The position numbers and the translations under genes are program-made. DNA of 64,000 bases from positions 124,001-188,000 of the forward strand of contig UBQW01000010.1 of the NCBI GenBank assembly GCA_900467745.1. The letters are read 5' to 3'. The notes beneath the pieces were generated by a model, which was given only the letters and a program-made list of their open reading frames with translations, was not told where the DNA came from and searched no databases. Below are positions 1 to 10,388 of this stretch, in pieces. This DNA is from Hyphomicrobiales bacterium (GTDB lineage Bacteria > Pseudomonadota > Alphaproteobacteria > Rhizobiales > Rhizobiaceae). Each line of letters opens with the position of its first letter. Position 1 is the stretch's first letter.

Positions 1-1005
<1,005 letters not shown>

Positions 1006-1116
1006 CTCAAGCCTCCGCATTCTTCTTTTGCGGCAGGCTAGCATTTTATCCGCGCAGGATGCGAGCGCGATCACGCGATAATGTGGTGGTTGCTTGCGAC
1101 CTCAAGCGCGCGAGGT

Positions 1117-1968
1117 TCAATCGCGGTAGTCGAGACCGATATCGAGGATCGGCGCGCTATGCGTGATCCAGCCGACCGAGATCAGATCGACCCCCGATGC
1201 CGCGATATCGCGTGCGGTTTGAGGCGTGATGCGTCCGGAGGCCTCCGTGATCGCACGCCCGGCCACGATGCCGACTGCTTCCCGCAGCTGATGCGGGTTC
1301 ATATTGTCGAGCAGGACCGCATCCACCCCGTCGTCCATGACCTCCCGGAGCTGCTCCAGCGTGTCCACTTCTATCTCGATTTTCAGCATATGCCCTGCTG
1401 CAGCCTTGGCGCGGCGCAAGGCCTCGCGAACACTGCCAGCGATGACGATGTGGTTGTCCTTGATCAGCATCGCGTCATTTAACGCGAAGCGGTGGTTCAT
1501 ACCGCCGCCGGCGCGAACCGCGTATTTTTCGAGCGCCCTCAGTCCCGGCGTCGTCTTGCGGGTGCAAGCAACGGCCGCACCGCTTCCGGCGACCGCTTCG
1601 ACGATCGATCCCGTCACCGTTGCGATCCCTGAAAGATGGCTGAGGAAGTTGAGCGCTGTGCGCTCACCGGTCAATATCCCTCTGGACGGTCCGCTGATGG
1701 TGGCGATCACGTCACCGGGCCCGACCGGGGCTCCCTCGCGGATATGTCGGGAGACTGATATCGCGGGATCGACCAGCTCGAATGCAAGGGTGGCCGCATC
1801 CAATCCGGCGACAACGCCGGGCTGACGCGCTGCCATGACGACGGTCGATATATGGTCTTCAGGAATGACCGCAGCAGAGGTGACGTCACCGGCCATCCCC
1901 AGATCTTCGGCAAGCGCTGTTCTGACCGCAGGTTCGATGACGAGACGTGGAGGGGATGTAACGTGCAT
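1117..1968 (-). CDS. nadC: Nicotinate-nucleotide pyrophosphorylase (carboxylating)
   Basis: Quinolinate phosphoribosyltransferase, 283 aa, the third step of de novo NAD synthesis: quinolinate plus PRPP gives nicotinate mononucleotide, CO2 and PPi. Family motifs seen are ALAEDLGMAGDVTS near the N-terminus, ACTRKTTPGLR, GGGMNHRFALNDAMLIKDNH, IEIEVDTLEQ, DAVLLDNM and EASGRI. The ATG at 1968 is chosen because AAGGAG lies 8 nt upstream inside the end of nadB; the frame is open further upstream, but only into nadB. The nadB TGA ends 1 nt before the start, so translation is probably coupled. It is the last gene of nadABC and should share the NadQ-controlled promoter in front of nadA. Confidence 0.95.
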   Translation of the reverse strand: MHVTSPPRLVIEPAVRTALAEDLGMAGDVTSAAVIPEDHISTVVMAARQPGVVAGLDAATLAFELVDPAISVSRHIREGAPVGPGDVIATISGPSRGILTGERTALNFLSHLSGIATVTGSIVEAVAGSGAAVACTRKTTPGLRALEKYAVRAGGGMNHRFALNDAMLIKDNHIVIAGSVREALRRAKAAAGHMLKIEIEVDTLEQLREVMDDGVDAVLLDNMNPHQLREAVGIVAGRAITEASGRITPQTARDIAASGVDLISVGWITHSAPILDIGLDYRD

Positions 1969-1969
1969 T

Positions 1970-3508
1970 TCATGCACTCCTTGCAAAGTTAGATGGGCTT
2001 GCGGCACGGGCGATCTCCAATGCATGCTCAAGCGTTATCCGGCTACACTGCGCAACCGGGTGCTTCAGCGGATAGTCGGTTCGCGCATGCGCCCCGCGCG
2101 ATTCCGTGCGCAGACTGGCGGAAACGGCGACCAACAAAGCCACGATTGCGGGATCACCCCCGAAGTCGTTGCCTTCAGCCATCGGCAACAGCTCCCCGAT
2201 CGCCTGCTGGATGCCGGCCGCGTTGCGCAGAACACCAAGGTTTCGGGAGACGATCGGGCGCACGGCCCTCGTTTCGGGCGCGCTTGGCATGGGCGGGGTT
2301 TTTCCGAGAGGAACCGCCGCCAGCTTCGATCTCATGTCGTTGGCCGCGCGCACGCCCATGACAGCGGCTTCCAGTAGCGAATTGCTGGCGAGCCTGTTGG
2401 CGCCATGCAATCCAGTCGAGGCGGCTTCACCCGCGACCCACAGACCAGGCACTGTGCTTCGCCCGGCCCGATCCGTCGCAACGCCGCCCATGTGGTAATG
2501 CGCGGCCGGGCGAACGGGGATCGGCTGCTCTGCGGGATCGATCCCAACCGAGCGGCAAGCGGCATGGATCGTCGGAAAGCGTGAGGGGAAGCGCGCGCCG
2601 ATCGCGCGGCGCGCATCGAGAAAGACACGGCCGCCGCGGGCGATCTCGGCACTGATTGCACGCGCGACAACATCGCGCGGCGCAAGTTCGGCACCGGGTA
2701 CATACCTCATGAAACGCTCGCCGCGCTCGTTGATCAGTTCGGCCCCCTCGCCCCTCACCGCCTCGCTGATCAGGGCCAGCGGGCGCTGATTGCCGTCGAG
2801 TGCCGTCGGATGGAACTGGACGAATTCCATATCGGCGAGCACAGCACCCGCGCGGGCCGCGAGCGCAATCCCTTGGCCGAAGTTCCCGGCCGGATTGGTC
2901 GTCGCCTCGTAGAGGCCGCCAATGCCGCCGGTGGCGAGAAGAATGCGCGGCGACGGCAAGAGCATCCCCCCACGAGAATTGGCGCAGAGCAGCCCGGAGA
3001 GAACGCCTTCAGTCGTCAGTATCCGCCGCGCCTCCACCCCTTCGATGACAGTGATTGCCGGATCGGCATGGACCGCCCCTGTGAGGGCAGCGATGATAGC
3101 GGCGCCCGACCCATCGCCGCCGGCATGCACGATGCGGCGGCGCGAATGGGCAGCCTCGAGGCCGAGCGCCAGGCTCCCATTGCCATCTTGATCGAACGAG
3201 ACGCCGAGGCGCTGTAAGGCGGCAATCACGGCCGGCGCCTCTGCTATGATTTCGGCGGCCGCAGTTGCATCGCAAAGGCCATCGCCGGCACCGAGGGTAT
3301 CGGCCAGATGCAGGTCCACACTGTCATCCGCACCGATGCATGCCGCAATGCCGCCTTGCGCCCATCCGCTCGAGCTCTCGGCGCCGAGATGTGCGCGGGT
3401 GACGAGCACGCAGGGTTCGGGAGAAAGCGTCAACGCCGCGATCAGTCCGGCAAGCCCGCTTCCGACAATAACCGGGCGATCCGCTAGGTTCTTGAGGATC
3501 TCGGTCAT
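1970..3508 (-). CDS. nadB: L-aspartate oxidase
   Basis: Flavoprotein, 512 aa, oxidising L-aspartate to iminoaspartate, which NadA condenses with dihydroxyacetone phosphate. The N-terminal FAD fold [17 protein letters not shown] lies at about residues 10-27. Further family features are [12 protein letters not shown], the FVQFHPTAL segment, and the active-site region [14 protein letters not shown] with the catalytic Arg/His. The ATG at 3508 overlaps the nadA stop (ATGA). An upstream in-frame extension exists but only reads nadA out of frame. The C-terminal helical domain is shorter than in some homologues but in the normal range. Middle gene of the nadABC operon. Confidence 0.95.
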   Translation of the reverse strand: MTEILKNLADRPVIVGSGLAGLIAALTLSPEPCVLVTRAHLGAESSSGWAQGGIAACIGADDSVDLHLADTLGAGDGLCDATAAAEIIAEAPAVIAALQRLGVSFDQDGNGSLALGLEAAHSRRRIVHAGGDGSGAAIIAALTGAVHADPAITVIEGVEARRILTTEGVLSGLLCANSRGGMLLPSPRILLATGGIGGLYEATTNPAGNFGQGIALAARAGAVLADMEFVQFHPTALDGNQRPLALISEAVRGEGAELINERGERFMRYVPGAELAPRDVVARAISAEIARGGRVFLDARRAIGARFPSRFPTIHAACRSVGIDPAEQPIPVRPAAHYHMGGVATDRAGRSTVPGLWVAGEAASTGLHGANRLASNSLLEAAVMGVRAANDMRSKLAAVPLGKTPPMPSAPETRAVRPIVSRNLGVLRNAAGIQQAIGELLPMAEGNDFGGDPAIVALLVAVSASLRTESRGAHARTDYPLKHPVAQCSRITLEHALEIARAASPSNFARSA

Positions 3509-4476
3509 ATCGCCAGCATCCTTTCGACAGCACGACGAGCCGCGACCGCGACATTGGCGTCGACGACGACTTCGTGCTGGTTTTCCTCGAGCGCGGTTCG
3601 AATGTTGCGCAAGGTGATGCGCTTCATGTGCGGGCAGAGATTGCAGGGGCGAATGAACTCGACATCGGGATGATGCACCGCGACGTTGTCGCTCATCGAG
3701 CACTCGGTCAGAAGCACGACGCGGGCGGGCTTCTTCTCTCCGACATAGTCGGACATGACCGCCGTCGAGCCTGCAAAGTCAGCTTCCGCCACGACATCAG
3801 GCGGGCATTCGGGATGGGCGAGCACGGTGACGCCGGGATGGTTCTCCCGAAGCTGGCGAACATCCTCGGCAGAGAACAGTTCATGCACTTCGCAGTGCCC
3901 GTGCCAGGCGATGATTTCAACGTTCGTTTCCTTGGCGACGTTGCGTGCCAAGTATTCGTCGGGGATCATCAGAACCCGGGCAACACCGAGCGCTTCCACG
4001 ATCTGCTTGGCATTGCCCGATGTGCAGCAGATATCCGAGGCTGCCTTCACCGCCGCAGATGTGTTGACGTAGGTGATCACGGGAACACCGGGGTAAGCCT
4101 TGCGCAGCAAGGCGACGTCCTCGGGCGTGATGGAATCTGCCAGCGAACAGCCCGCCCCGGTGTCAGGGATCAGCACTGTCTTCTTCGGGTTCAGCAGCTT
4201 GGCCGTCTCGGCCATGAAATGCACACCCGCGAGCAGGATAACCTCGGCATCGACATCGATTGCCTTGCGTGCAAGCGCCAGACTGTCGCCGACGATATCC
4301 GCGACGCCGTGGAAGATTTCCGGCGTTTGATAGTTATGCGCGAGGATGACCGCGTTGCGTTTGCGCTTCAACTCCAGGATTGCCTCGACATCCTCTTCGA
4401 AGCTCATCCACTCCGCCTTAGGAATGACCCTGCTGACACGATTGTAAAGCGACGCGGCAGACACTGCGGTATTCAT
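3505..4476 (-). CDS. nadA: Quinolinate synthase A ([4Fe-4S])
   Basis: 323 aa. Condenses iminoaspartate with dihydroxyacetone phosphate to quinolinate. The conserved cluster ligands are in GAGCSLAD, in DICCTSGNA and in the C-terminal PCNLCPHMK; also seen are [11 protein letters not shown] near the N-terminus and the ATETN-type region (AKETNVEII). The start is ATG 4476, because CGGAGG lies 5 nt upstream; an upstream in-frame ATG at 4497 lies inside the operator palindrome and has no ribosome site. First gene of nadABC. Two inverted repeats in the 67 bp before it are candidate NadQ operators, so the operon should respond to NAD status. Confidence 0.95.
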   Translation of the reverse strand: MNTAVSAASLYNRVSRVIPKAEWMSFEEDVEAILELKRKRNAVILAHNYQTPEIFHGVADIVGDSLALARKAIDVDAEVILLAGVHFMAETAKLLNPKKTVLIPDTGAGCSLADSITPEDVALLRKAYPGVPVITYVNTSAAVKAASDICCTSGNAKQIVEALGVARVLMIPDEYLARNVAKETNVEIIAWHGHCEVHELFSAEDVRQLRENHPGVTVLAHPECPPDVVAEADFAGSTAVMSDYVGEKKPARVVLLTECSMSDNVAVHHPDVEFIRPCNLCPHMKRITLRNIRTALEENQHEVVVDANVAVAARRAVERMLAI

Positions 4477-4488
4477 ATCATCCTCCGT

Positions 4489-4507
4489 TATACTCATTTT
4501 GAGTATA
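4489..4507. promoter_or_regulatory. NadQ-type operator 1 upstream of nadA
   Basis: A perfect 19-bp inverted repeat, TATACTCATTTTGAGTATA (8-bp arms, 3-bp centre), ends 12 bp upstream of the nadA start codon. Its position between the regulator gene and its presumed target operon supports an operator. Binding by NadQ is inferred. Confidence 0.75.
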
Positions 4508-4522
4508 TTCGGGACAAATAGA

Positions 4523-4541
4523 TATTATCACAATGAGCATA
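4523..4541. promoter_or_regulatory. NadQ-type operator 2 (degenerate copy)
   Basis: TATTATCACAATGAGCATA has the same 8-3-8 layout as the perfect repeat at 4489-4507, with 6 of 8 arm positions paired and the right half TGAGCATA closely matching TGAGTATA. The centres are 34 bp apart, about three helical turns, which suits cooperative binding on one DNA face. It sits directly after the nadQ stop codon. Confidence 0.6.
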
Positions 4542-4543
4542 TG

Positions 4544-5443
4544 TCAATTGCGGACGAGAGGCAGCTTTGTCCCTGACAGAGCGCGTTCTTCGACAACCGT
4601 CTGCCGGAAGCGGAAGAGCTTGGCGGGGCGGCCGCCGGTTTCGCTGGCGATGCCGCCTGTTTCCTCGACAAGCTCCTGCTGCTCGATAAGCCGGCGGAAA
4701 TTCTGCTTGTGGAGGCAAAGGCCCGCCAACGCCTCGACCGTTCGCTGCAACTGCAGCAAGGTGAAAGCGCTTGGCATTAGCTCGAAGACGACCGGGCGGT
4801 ATTTTATCTTCGCACGCAGCCGCGCTATGCCGGTCGCCAGGATCCTGCGATGGTCGGCAAACATTGGCCGGCCGAAATTATCGCTCACATCACCTGCTTC
4901 CGCCACCAGCCCGGCTTCGTATAGCAGCTCGTATCGCTGCAACGTCAGATCCTCGTTCCAGCCACCGTGATCGAGGCCGAAGGTGAAGTCGGCGCGCTGA
5001 TGACGCTCAGCGCGACGCCTTGGATCGGCATCGGCCCAAACCCTGAGCTTCTCGATGATCGCATCCAGAACTTTGGGCCGTCCCTGGCGGTGATCCTCCC
5101 ACGGTAGATATTCGTACCATCCGTGCCATGCCGGACGGCCCGCGCCGGGCGCATCCTGTTCGAGTTCCAGCCCGAGATAGCTGATCGATATCGTCCGTCC
5201 GCCGCGGATGTCGTTGTTACGATCCCGGTCGGCGAATGTGTAGAGCTGTTCAAGATAGCCGATCGGGTGGCCGGTCTGCTCCTGGATCCATTCGCGCAAG
5301 CCGCTCTGCAGCGTGCGATGTCCAAGCTCGAAAGGGCCGGACGGCAAGGCTTCGCCGGAACGCACCGTCATCACACGTGGCTCGTTGCTGGTGACGGCTG
5401 CCACAACAGCCATGAGTTCCGCGTGGGCAAGCCCGATCGTCAA
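4544..5443 (-). CDS. nadQ: NAD biosynthesis regulator (NUDIX-like plus winged helix)
   Basis: About 299 aa. The N-terminal two thirds resemble a NUDIX fold (PSGPFELGHRTLQSGLREW, then YLEQLYTFADRDR) but lack a proper NUDIX-box REXXEE motif, so catalysis is unlikely. The C-terminal part (about 225-290: SAFTLLQLQRTVEALAGL, then KQNFRRLIEQQELV and GRPAKLFRF) is an NrtR-like winged helix. This matches the alphaproteobacterial NAD regulator family (COG4111, NadQ) that I recall for Rhizobiales. The start chosen is TTG 5443, with AGGGAG 9 nt upstream; ATG 5413 is the alternative. It lies just upstream of nadABC on the same strand, and both candidate operators fill the gap. Probable role: repressor of nadABC responding to an NAD-related ligand. 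Confidence 0.82.
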   Translation of the reverse strand: MTIGLAHAELMAVVAAVTSNEPRVMTVRSGEALPSGPFELGHRTLQSGLREWIQEQTGHPIGYLEQLYTFADRDRNNDIRGGRTISISYLGLELEQDAPGAGRPAWHGWYEYLPWEDHRQGRPKVLDAIIEKLRVWADADPRRRAERHQRADFTFGLDHGGWNEDLTLQRYELLYEAGLVAEAGDVSDNFGRPMFADHRRILATGIARLRAKIKYRPVVFELMPSAFTLLQLQRTVEALAGLCLHKQNFRRLIEQQELVEETGGIASETGGRPAKLFRFRQTVVEERALSGTKLPLVRN

Positions 5444-5487
5444 GCAATTCTCCCTGAATTTAGCAACATAATTGCACGCTGGCCGCT

Positions 5488-6513
5488 TTACCGCCTGCCT
5501 GCAACCTTTTGCCCCAAGAGGCCTGCAACGTCGAGCATCCGGTTCGCAAAGCCGAATTCGTTGTCGTACCAGCCGAACACGCGAAGCAGCCCACCCGGCG
5601 CGATCGATGTCTCCGGACCGGAGATGATCAATGATTCCTGGCGCGCCCGCATGTCCACCGAAACCACCGGCTTCTCCGTCCACCCAAGAACACGCGACGC
5701 GGCGACGGCCTTTTGCATCTGCGCACGCGCATCGGCAAGCGACGGGGTGTCTGTCAAGGAGACCGTGAGATCGATCGCCGAAACGCTCGCCGTCGGCACC
5801 CTAATGGCGCGCGCCTCGATCGCTCCAGCGAGCGACGGCAAGACCTTGCCGAGAAGCTTGTGCGCGCTGGTGGTTGTCGGAACCATTGAGAGCGCGGCGG
5901 CGCGGCTTCTCGCGAAATCGTCACGCGGCTGGTCGACCGTGGGCTGGCTGCCCGTGTAGCAATGGACAGTGGTCATCTGGCCGCCCACCACGCCCCAGGC
6001 ATCGTCGATAACCTTCAGCAAGGGAGCGAGCGCATTGGTCGTACAGGAGGCGTTGGAGACGATAAGGTGATCCCCGAGCATTTCCTCGTTGGCCCCCAGA
6101 ACCACGGTCACGTCGGCGGCCTCGGCGGGCCCTGAGATCAAGACGCTTTTCGCACCGGCTTCCAGCGCACGGGAAATGAACTCGCGTGTATAGGGTTGGC
6201 CCGTGCACTCGAGAAAGACGTCGACACCGGACAGATCAAGCTCGCGGACATCGCGAACATTGTGGAAGGCAATCAGCCTGTCGCCCACCTGCAGCGCCTG
6301 TTCGCGGGCCACGACCTCTTCCGGCCAGGGGCCGAAAACACTGTCGTACTGGAAGAGGTAGGCGCAGCTTTCCGGCGCGGCGACATCGTTGATCAGGACG
6401 AGCTCGAAGTCCCCACCTTTGCTCAGCAGGATACGCAACACCGTTCGGCCGATGCGACCGAAACCATTGATGGCTATTTTCGTCTTCTGCTTTGTCATCG
6501 GCGCGAGGCTCAC
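5488..6513 (-). CDS. Glyceraldehyde-3-phosphate dehydrogenase-like protein
   Basis: 341 aa, class I GAPDH/erythrose-4-phosphate dehydrogenase superfamily. The Rossmann start is AINGFGRIGRTVLR, with INDVA giving the acidic residue expected for NAD preference. The catalytic motif SNASCTTN places Cys157, and His184 is in TTVHCYTGSQ. The C-terminal WYDNEFGFANRM is conserved. The loop after the catalytic His (CYTGSQPTVDQP) departs from the usual YTNDQ, so this is probably a paralogue whose substrate may differ from the housekeeping enzyme. GTG 6513 is supported by AAGGAG 7 nt upstream. It lies 44 bp upstream of nadQ on the same strand, so transcription may run on into nadQ, linking an NAD-using enzyme to NAD supply. 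Confidence 0.82.
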   Translation of the reverse strand: MSLAPMTKQKTKIAINGFGRIGRTVLRILLSKGGDFELVLINDVAAPESCAYLFQYDSVFGPWPEEVVAREQALQVGDRLIAFHNVRDVRELDLSGVDVFLECTGQPYTREFISRALEAGAKSVLISGPAEAADVTVVLGANEEMLGDHLIVSNASCTTNALAPLLKVIDDAWGVVGGQMTTVHCYTGSQPTVDQPRDDFARSRAAALSMVPTTTSAHKLLGKVLPSLAGAIEARAIRVPTASVSAIDLTVSLTDTPSLADARAQMQKAVAASRVLGWTEKPVVSVDMRARQESLIISGPETSIAPGGLLRVFGWYDNEFGFANRMLDVAGLLGQKVAGRR

Positions 6514-6715
6514 ATTGATTCTCCTTGCTCGGTACGCCGGTCACGTCGATTTCGCAACATGACCGTGTGCTCCGCATGACGATCTGTTGCAGGCGCGCGC
6601 CGCATAGGCAACCACCACGATGTCGCAGGAGCATTCAAGCAATATGATAGCGCTAGCCCGGCCGGGCGGACGGGTTTCACGAGCAGAGATCAGAAGCGAA
6701 GCGCTAAGAGGGCAC

Positions 6716-8221
6716 TTAAAGCGCGGCGCGACTTGCCGACGTGGCCCTTATCGCACTCAGCGTCTGCGCATCGCGACCGTAGATATCATCGTAATAATGG
6801 ATGATGCCGTCAGCCGTCGGCCACGCGGTGAAATAGGAGACATAGACCGGAATTTCCTCAGGAACCGGAACGTCCTTCTTGTCACCAGCCGCAATCTCCT
6901 GATTAACCGACTCCACCGACGTTTTCAGCACGGCCGCCGCCATGGCGCGCGGGTTTTCCAGACGGACGCAGCCGTGGCTGAACATCCGGTCCTGCGAGGC
7001 AAACTTCCCACGTGCCGGCGTGTCATGCATGTAGATGGCATGCGGATTTGGAAACAGGATTTTCAACTGGCCAAGAGCATTATCGGCACCTGGCGGCTGC
7101 ACGACGGCGATATTCTCCAGCGGCTGTGTCCAGTCGACCTTCGCCGAGGGCATCGGCTTGCCGTTGACGGCGACCTTGTAGCCCTCGCGGTCGAGATAGG
7201 ACGGATCCTTCTTCAAGTGCGGAAGCATCTCGTTCTTAATGATCGACTGTGGGACACCCCAATCCGGATTGAACTCGACCGTCTTGATCGTCGCATCGAA
7301 GAAATTCGTCTGATGGTCCTGCTGCCCGATAACCGCTTTCATCGAGAGCGTGACATCACCGTTTTCGGTGTAGTAGGCCATGTAGGCGGGTTGATTGATG
7401 AATACATAGCGGTCCGGAAACTCCTGCGGCATCCAGCGCAGTTCTTCCATCGCCACGGTCACCTTGTTGATGTTGACCGTCGTATCGCCACCCTGGCCGG
7501 AGTTTCGCAACCAGTGCAGTTCCGCCGCAAGCTGCGCGAATTTCGGACTGCTGGGCATGAAACGATCGACGGCCGACATCAGGTCGGGGGCGGCTGCCAA
7601 TCGGGCAAGCGTCGCCTGCAAATCGACTGGCTTGCGCTTGAAATCGTAATAGTTCGAAAGCTTGTTCGGATCGATGCGGCCCCGGAAATTGTCCTGGAGG
7701 AACATCAGCATCTTGTTCGACAGGGAGAGCTCGAATGTTGCCAGAGCCTTCGATTGATCGGCAGAATTTTGCCGACCCTGACCCAGCGCTTCCGCAATGG
7801 CGTAGTCGGCTGCGGTCAGCCCCCAGTCGTCCGCTTGCTTTAGGAGCGCCAGCGCCTGGCGGGCTCTAGCGTTCGGACCCTTTGCGTCTACCCAGATCAG
7901 CTTGGCTTTTGGCTGGCTATAATAGGCTTCTAGCGATGCGGCTATGTCGCTGTTCATCTGCAGAGACAGACCGCCCATCTCCCGCATGATCTTCGCGGGG
8001 TTGCCCGCGCCGCCGTCGAACAGCGTTGAAAGGACAGAATCATCGCCTGCCCGCGTGATGTGAACCAAGCGGCGGTCCGGTACGGCATAGCCTTGCGCCA
8101 CGGAAGCCTGCGTTGCCGGAGCCACCGACTGCGGCTCGGCGTGCGCACCGATCCCGCTCGCCACAAGCGCCAGCATGCTCACCAGAGTTAGCTTCAGGCG
8201 TGAAGCCGACATGTCTGCCAT
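6716..8221 (-). CDS. L,D-transpeptidase, YcbB type, exported
   Basis: 501 aa. A signal peptide is clear (LKLTLVSMLALVASGIGAHAE, cleavage near residue 28). A scaffold region with a peptidoglycan-binding-like helical part (about 85-200) comes before the YkuD catalytic domain (about 275-440). The active site MFSHGCVRLENP gives His416, Cys418 and Arg420, with MHDTPARGKF upstream. Length and architecture match the long L,D-transpeptidases that make 3-3 cross-links in the periplasm and can attach proteins to peptidoglycan. The start is ATG 8221 (MADMSASRLK); an in-frame extension to 8308 would bury the signal peptide. No operon partner; 202 bp separate it from the GAPDH-like gene. A second, short L,D-transpeptidase is at 59.8 kb. 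Confidence 0.88.
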   Translation of the reverse strand: MADMSASRLKLTLVSMLALVASGIGAHAEPQSVAPATQASVAQGYAVPDRRLVHITRAGDDSVLSTLFDGGAGNPAKIMREMGGLSLQMNSDIAASLEAYYSQPKAKLIWVDAKGPNARARQALALLKQADDWGLTAADYAIAEALGQGRQNSADQSKALATFELSLSNKMLMFLQDNFRGRIDPNKLSNYYDFKRKPVDLQATLARLAAAPDLMSAVDRFMPSSPKFAQLAAELHWLRNSGQGGDTTVNINKVTVAMEELRWMPQEFPDRYVFINQPAYMAYYTENGDVTLSMKAVIGQQDHQTNFFDATIKTVEFNPDWGVPQSIIKNEMLPHLKKDPSYLDREGYKVAVNGKPMPSAKVDWTQPLENIAVVQPPGADNALGQLKILFPNPHAIYMHDTPARGKFASQDRMFSHGCVRLENPRAMAAAVLKTSVESVNQEIAAGDKKDVPVPEEIPVYVSYFTAWPTADGIIHYYDDIYGRDAQTLSAIRATSASRAAL

Positions 8222-8441
8222 TGAATATCCCCAACACTTAACGCGCAAAACCATGCGAGATGGCACATGTCTTCGCGATCCTTTACCACGGACTAGAAGC
8301 GGCAACATTCAGGCAGAACCTTGGCGGATGCAGATCACGAGAGGTTGAAAACGATACTTCGGGCGAGCGCCGCTTTCTGCAAAAAGCGACGTGTAGCGAA
8401 AATGTCGCACAAACTGAAGTCGCGGAGGCGGCACCCGATAA

Positions 8442-10388
8442 TCAGAAGTCTTCCCAGGCCTTCTCCGCGACCGCCGACGCTCGGCCACCAAAGGCCGTCG
8501 CAATCTTTCGCCCGAGCGCCCGCGCGGGCGATGCAACGCCGGGGCTCGTGGGTGACGCCTCCCGCACCACGCCTGCAACGACCGCCGGGCTCTGAGCCTC
8601 TTCATCAAGATTGAAGCGCGCGAGCAACTGGTTGAGCGAAGCCGCGTCTCTGGCAAGGCTGTGGCTTGCCGCGGTCGACTGCTCCACCATCGCAGCGTTC
8701 TGCTGGGTGCCCTGGTCCATGGCATTCACGGCCGTATTGATTTCCTGCAGACCGATCGACTGCTCGCGCGCCGACTTCACGATCGCGTCCACATGGCGAT
8801 TGATCTCCTGGACCTCGGCAACGATGACCTCCAGCGCCGTTCCCGTGTTTCCGACCAGCTCAACACCTGAACGGACATGATCGCCGGACATGATGATCAG
8901 CGCCTTGATCTCCTTGGCCGCCTGAGCCGATCGTTGGGCGAGTTCGCGCACTTCCTGGGCAACGACCGCGAAACCCTTGCCGGCATCGCCGGCACGGGCG
9001 GCCTCGACGCCGGCGTTGAGCGCCAACAGGTTCGTCTGGAAGGCGATCTCGTCGATGACGCCGATGATGTTGGTGATCTCGCCCGAGGAGCGTTCGATTT
9101 CCTTCATCGCCACGACGGCGTCGCGGACGACCAGTCCGGACTTTTCGGCTGCGGTGCGCGCCTGCGCAACGAGATTGCCCGCATCTTCCGCCCGCTTGGT
9201 GGCGTCCTTCACAGTGGTGGTGATCTCTTCCAGCGCTGCAGCCGTCTCCTCGACGGAAGCGGCCTGCTGTTCGGTGCGTCTCGAAAGATCGTCGGCCGCA
9301 GAACGGATTTCATTGGCGCTGGCATCGATGCCCCGCGCGTTGCGACCGACTGCGCGCAGCGCCTCGCTGAGGTTCCCGGCGGATTCGTTGAAGTTCGTCC
9401 TCAACGCATCGAGATGGGCGACGAACGGCGTGTCGATGCGATAGGCGACGTCGCCCTGCGCCAACCGCCCGAGTGCGTCACCCAGCCGATCGACGGCGAA
9501 CTTGGTGTCGGCTTCGTCCCTGGCTTTTTGCGCGTCACGCGCCGCCCGTTCCTGGTCCGAGAGACTGCGATTTGCCTCCGCCTCGTTTTCAAGACGGATT
9601 CGCTCGAGGGCGTTATCGCGGAACACGGAGACGGCTCTTGCCATCTGGCCGACCTCGTCACGCCGATCCTGGCCATCGACACCGCCTTCGGCATCGCCGC
9701 GGGCAAGCGATATCATTCGTTCGCGCAATTTCGCGATCGGCGCGGTGATGCCGCGCGAAGAGACGAAGAGGGCCATGCCTGTGCTCGCCGCGAACACGAT
9801 GGTTAGGACCACGAGCGAGATCAGAATGGTCGATCGTGTCTGCTCGGTCAGCCCGCTGGCTCGGGTATTGATGTTTTTCTTCATCAATGTGGTTAGGTCC
9901 CGCATATCTGCCAGCAAAGGCTTGATGAGCAGATCGGCGCGAGCCAGGGCGCTCTTCGCCTCGGCATCGCGCCCTTCCGCGCCCAGTTTCACCGCATCGT
10001 CCATTTGAGCGGTGAGGTTCTTCGACCTTGCGATGAAATCGTCGATCGCGACAGTATCCTCGGGGCGGCCACCCTTGGATTGCTCCAATCGGCTGATCAG
10101 GCTTGCGGTGTTCTCCTTGTAAAAATCGTTCGCGACTTTGAAGCCCGGATCCTGCACGTCGTAGGCCAGTGTCTGGTAGGCAGCATAGCCGACGGAAACC
10201 AAGCTTCTCGTGGAGGCAACAAGATCCACTTCCGCCTGATAGTCATCGGAAATGAACTCGGAGTAGGTGGAATCCACCGTTTTGAATCTGTCGGACATGA
10301 AGAGCGTGGCGCCGATGCCCACGACACAGATCGGAATAATCAGGGAAAGAACTTTGGTGCGAATAAGCGCATTTTTCAGAAACGACAT
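8442..10388 (-). CDS. Methyl-accepting chemotaxis protein
   Basis: 648 aa. TM1 (residues about 13-31), a periplasmic helical sensor domain (32-186), TM2 (187-210), HAMP (about 208-262), a second HAMP-like segment (about 320-370), and a cytoplasmic signalling domain with the hairpin tip region EIAFQTNLLALNAGVEAARAG. The last residues AWEDF fit the xWxxF CheR-tethering pentapeptide, so this receptor probably recruits the methyltransferase itself. ATG 10388 has AGAGG upstream; the open frame further upstream has no such site. The ligand cannot be read from sequence. It stands alone, with no che genes in the window. Confidence 0.9.
   Translation of the reverse strand: MSFLKNALIRTKVLSLIIPICVVGIGATLFMSDRFKTVDSTYSEFISDDYQAEVDLVASTRSLVSVGYAAYQTLAYDVQDPGFKVANDFYKENTASLISRLEQSKGGRPEDTVAIDDFIARSKNLTAQMDDAVKLGAEGRDAEAKSALARADLLIKPLLADMRDLTTLMKKNINTRASGLTEQTRSTILISLVVLTIVFAASTGMALFVSSRGITAPIAKLRERMISLARGDAEGGVDGQDRRDEVGQMARAVSVFRDNALERIRLENEAEANRSLSDQERAARDAQKARDEADTKFAVDRLGDALGRLAQGDVAYRIDTPFVAHLDALRTNFNESAGNLSEALRAVGRNARGIDASANEIRSAADDLSRRTEQQAASVEETAAALEEITTTVKDATKRAEDAGNLVAQARTAAEKSGLVVRDAVVAMKEIERSSGEITNIIGVIDEIAFQTNLLALNAGVEAARAGDAGKGFAVVAQEVRELAQRSAQAAKEIKALIIMSGDHVRSGVELVGNTGTALEVIVAEVQEINRHVDAIVKSAREQSIGLQEINTAVNAMDQGTQQNAAMVEQSTAASHSLARDAASLNQLLARFNLDEEAQSPAVVAGVVREASPTSPGVASPARALGRKIATAFGGRASAVAEKAWEDF

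Noticed and set aside
3574..4521. 315-codon open frame on the plus strand over nadA
   Set aside because: Mirror of the nadA coding frame; no ribosome site or recognised protein, and nadA is certain.
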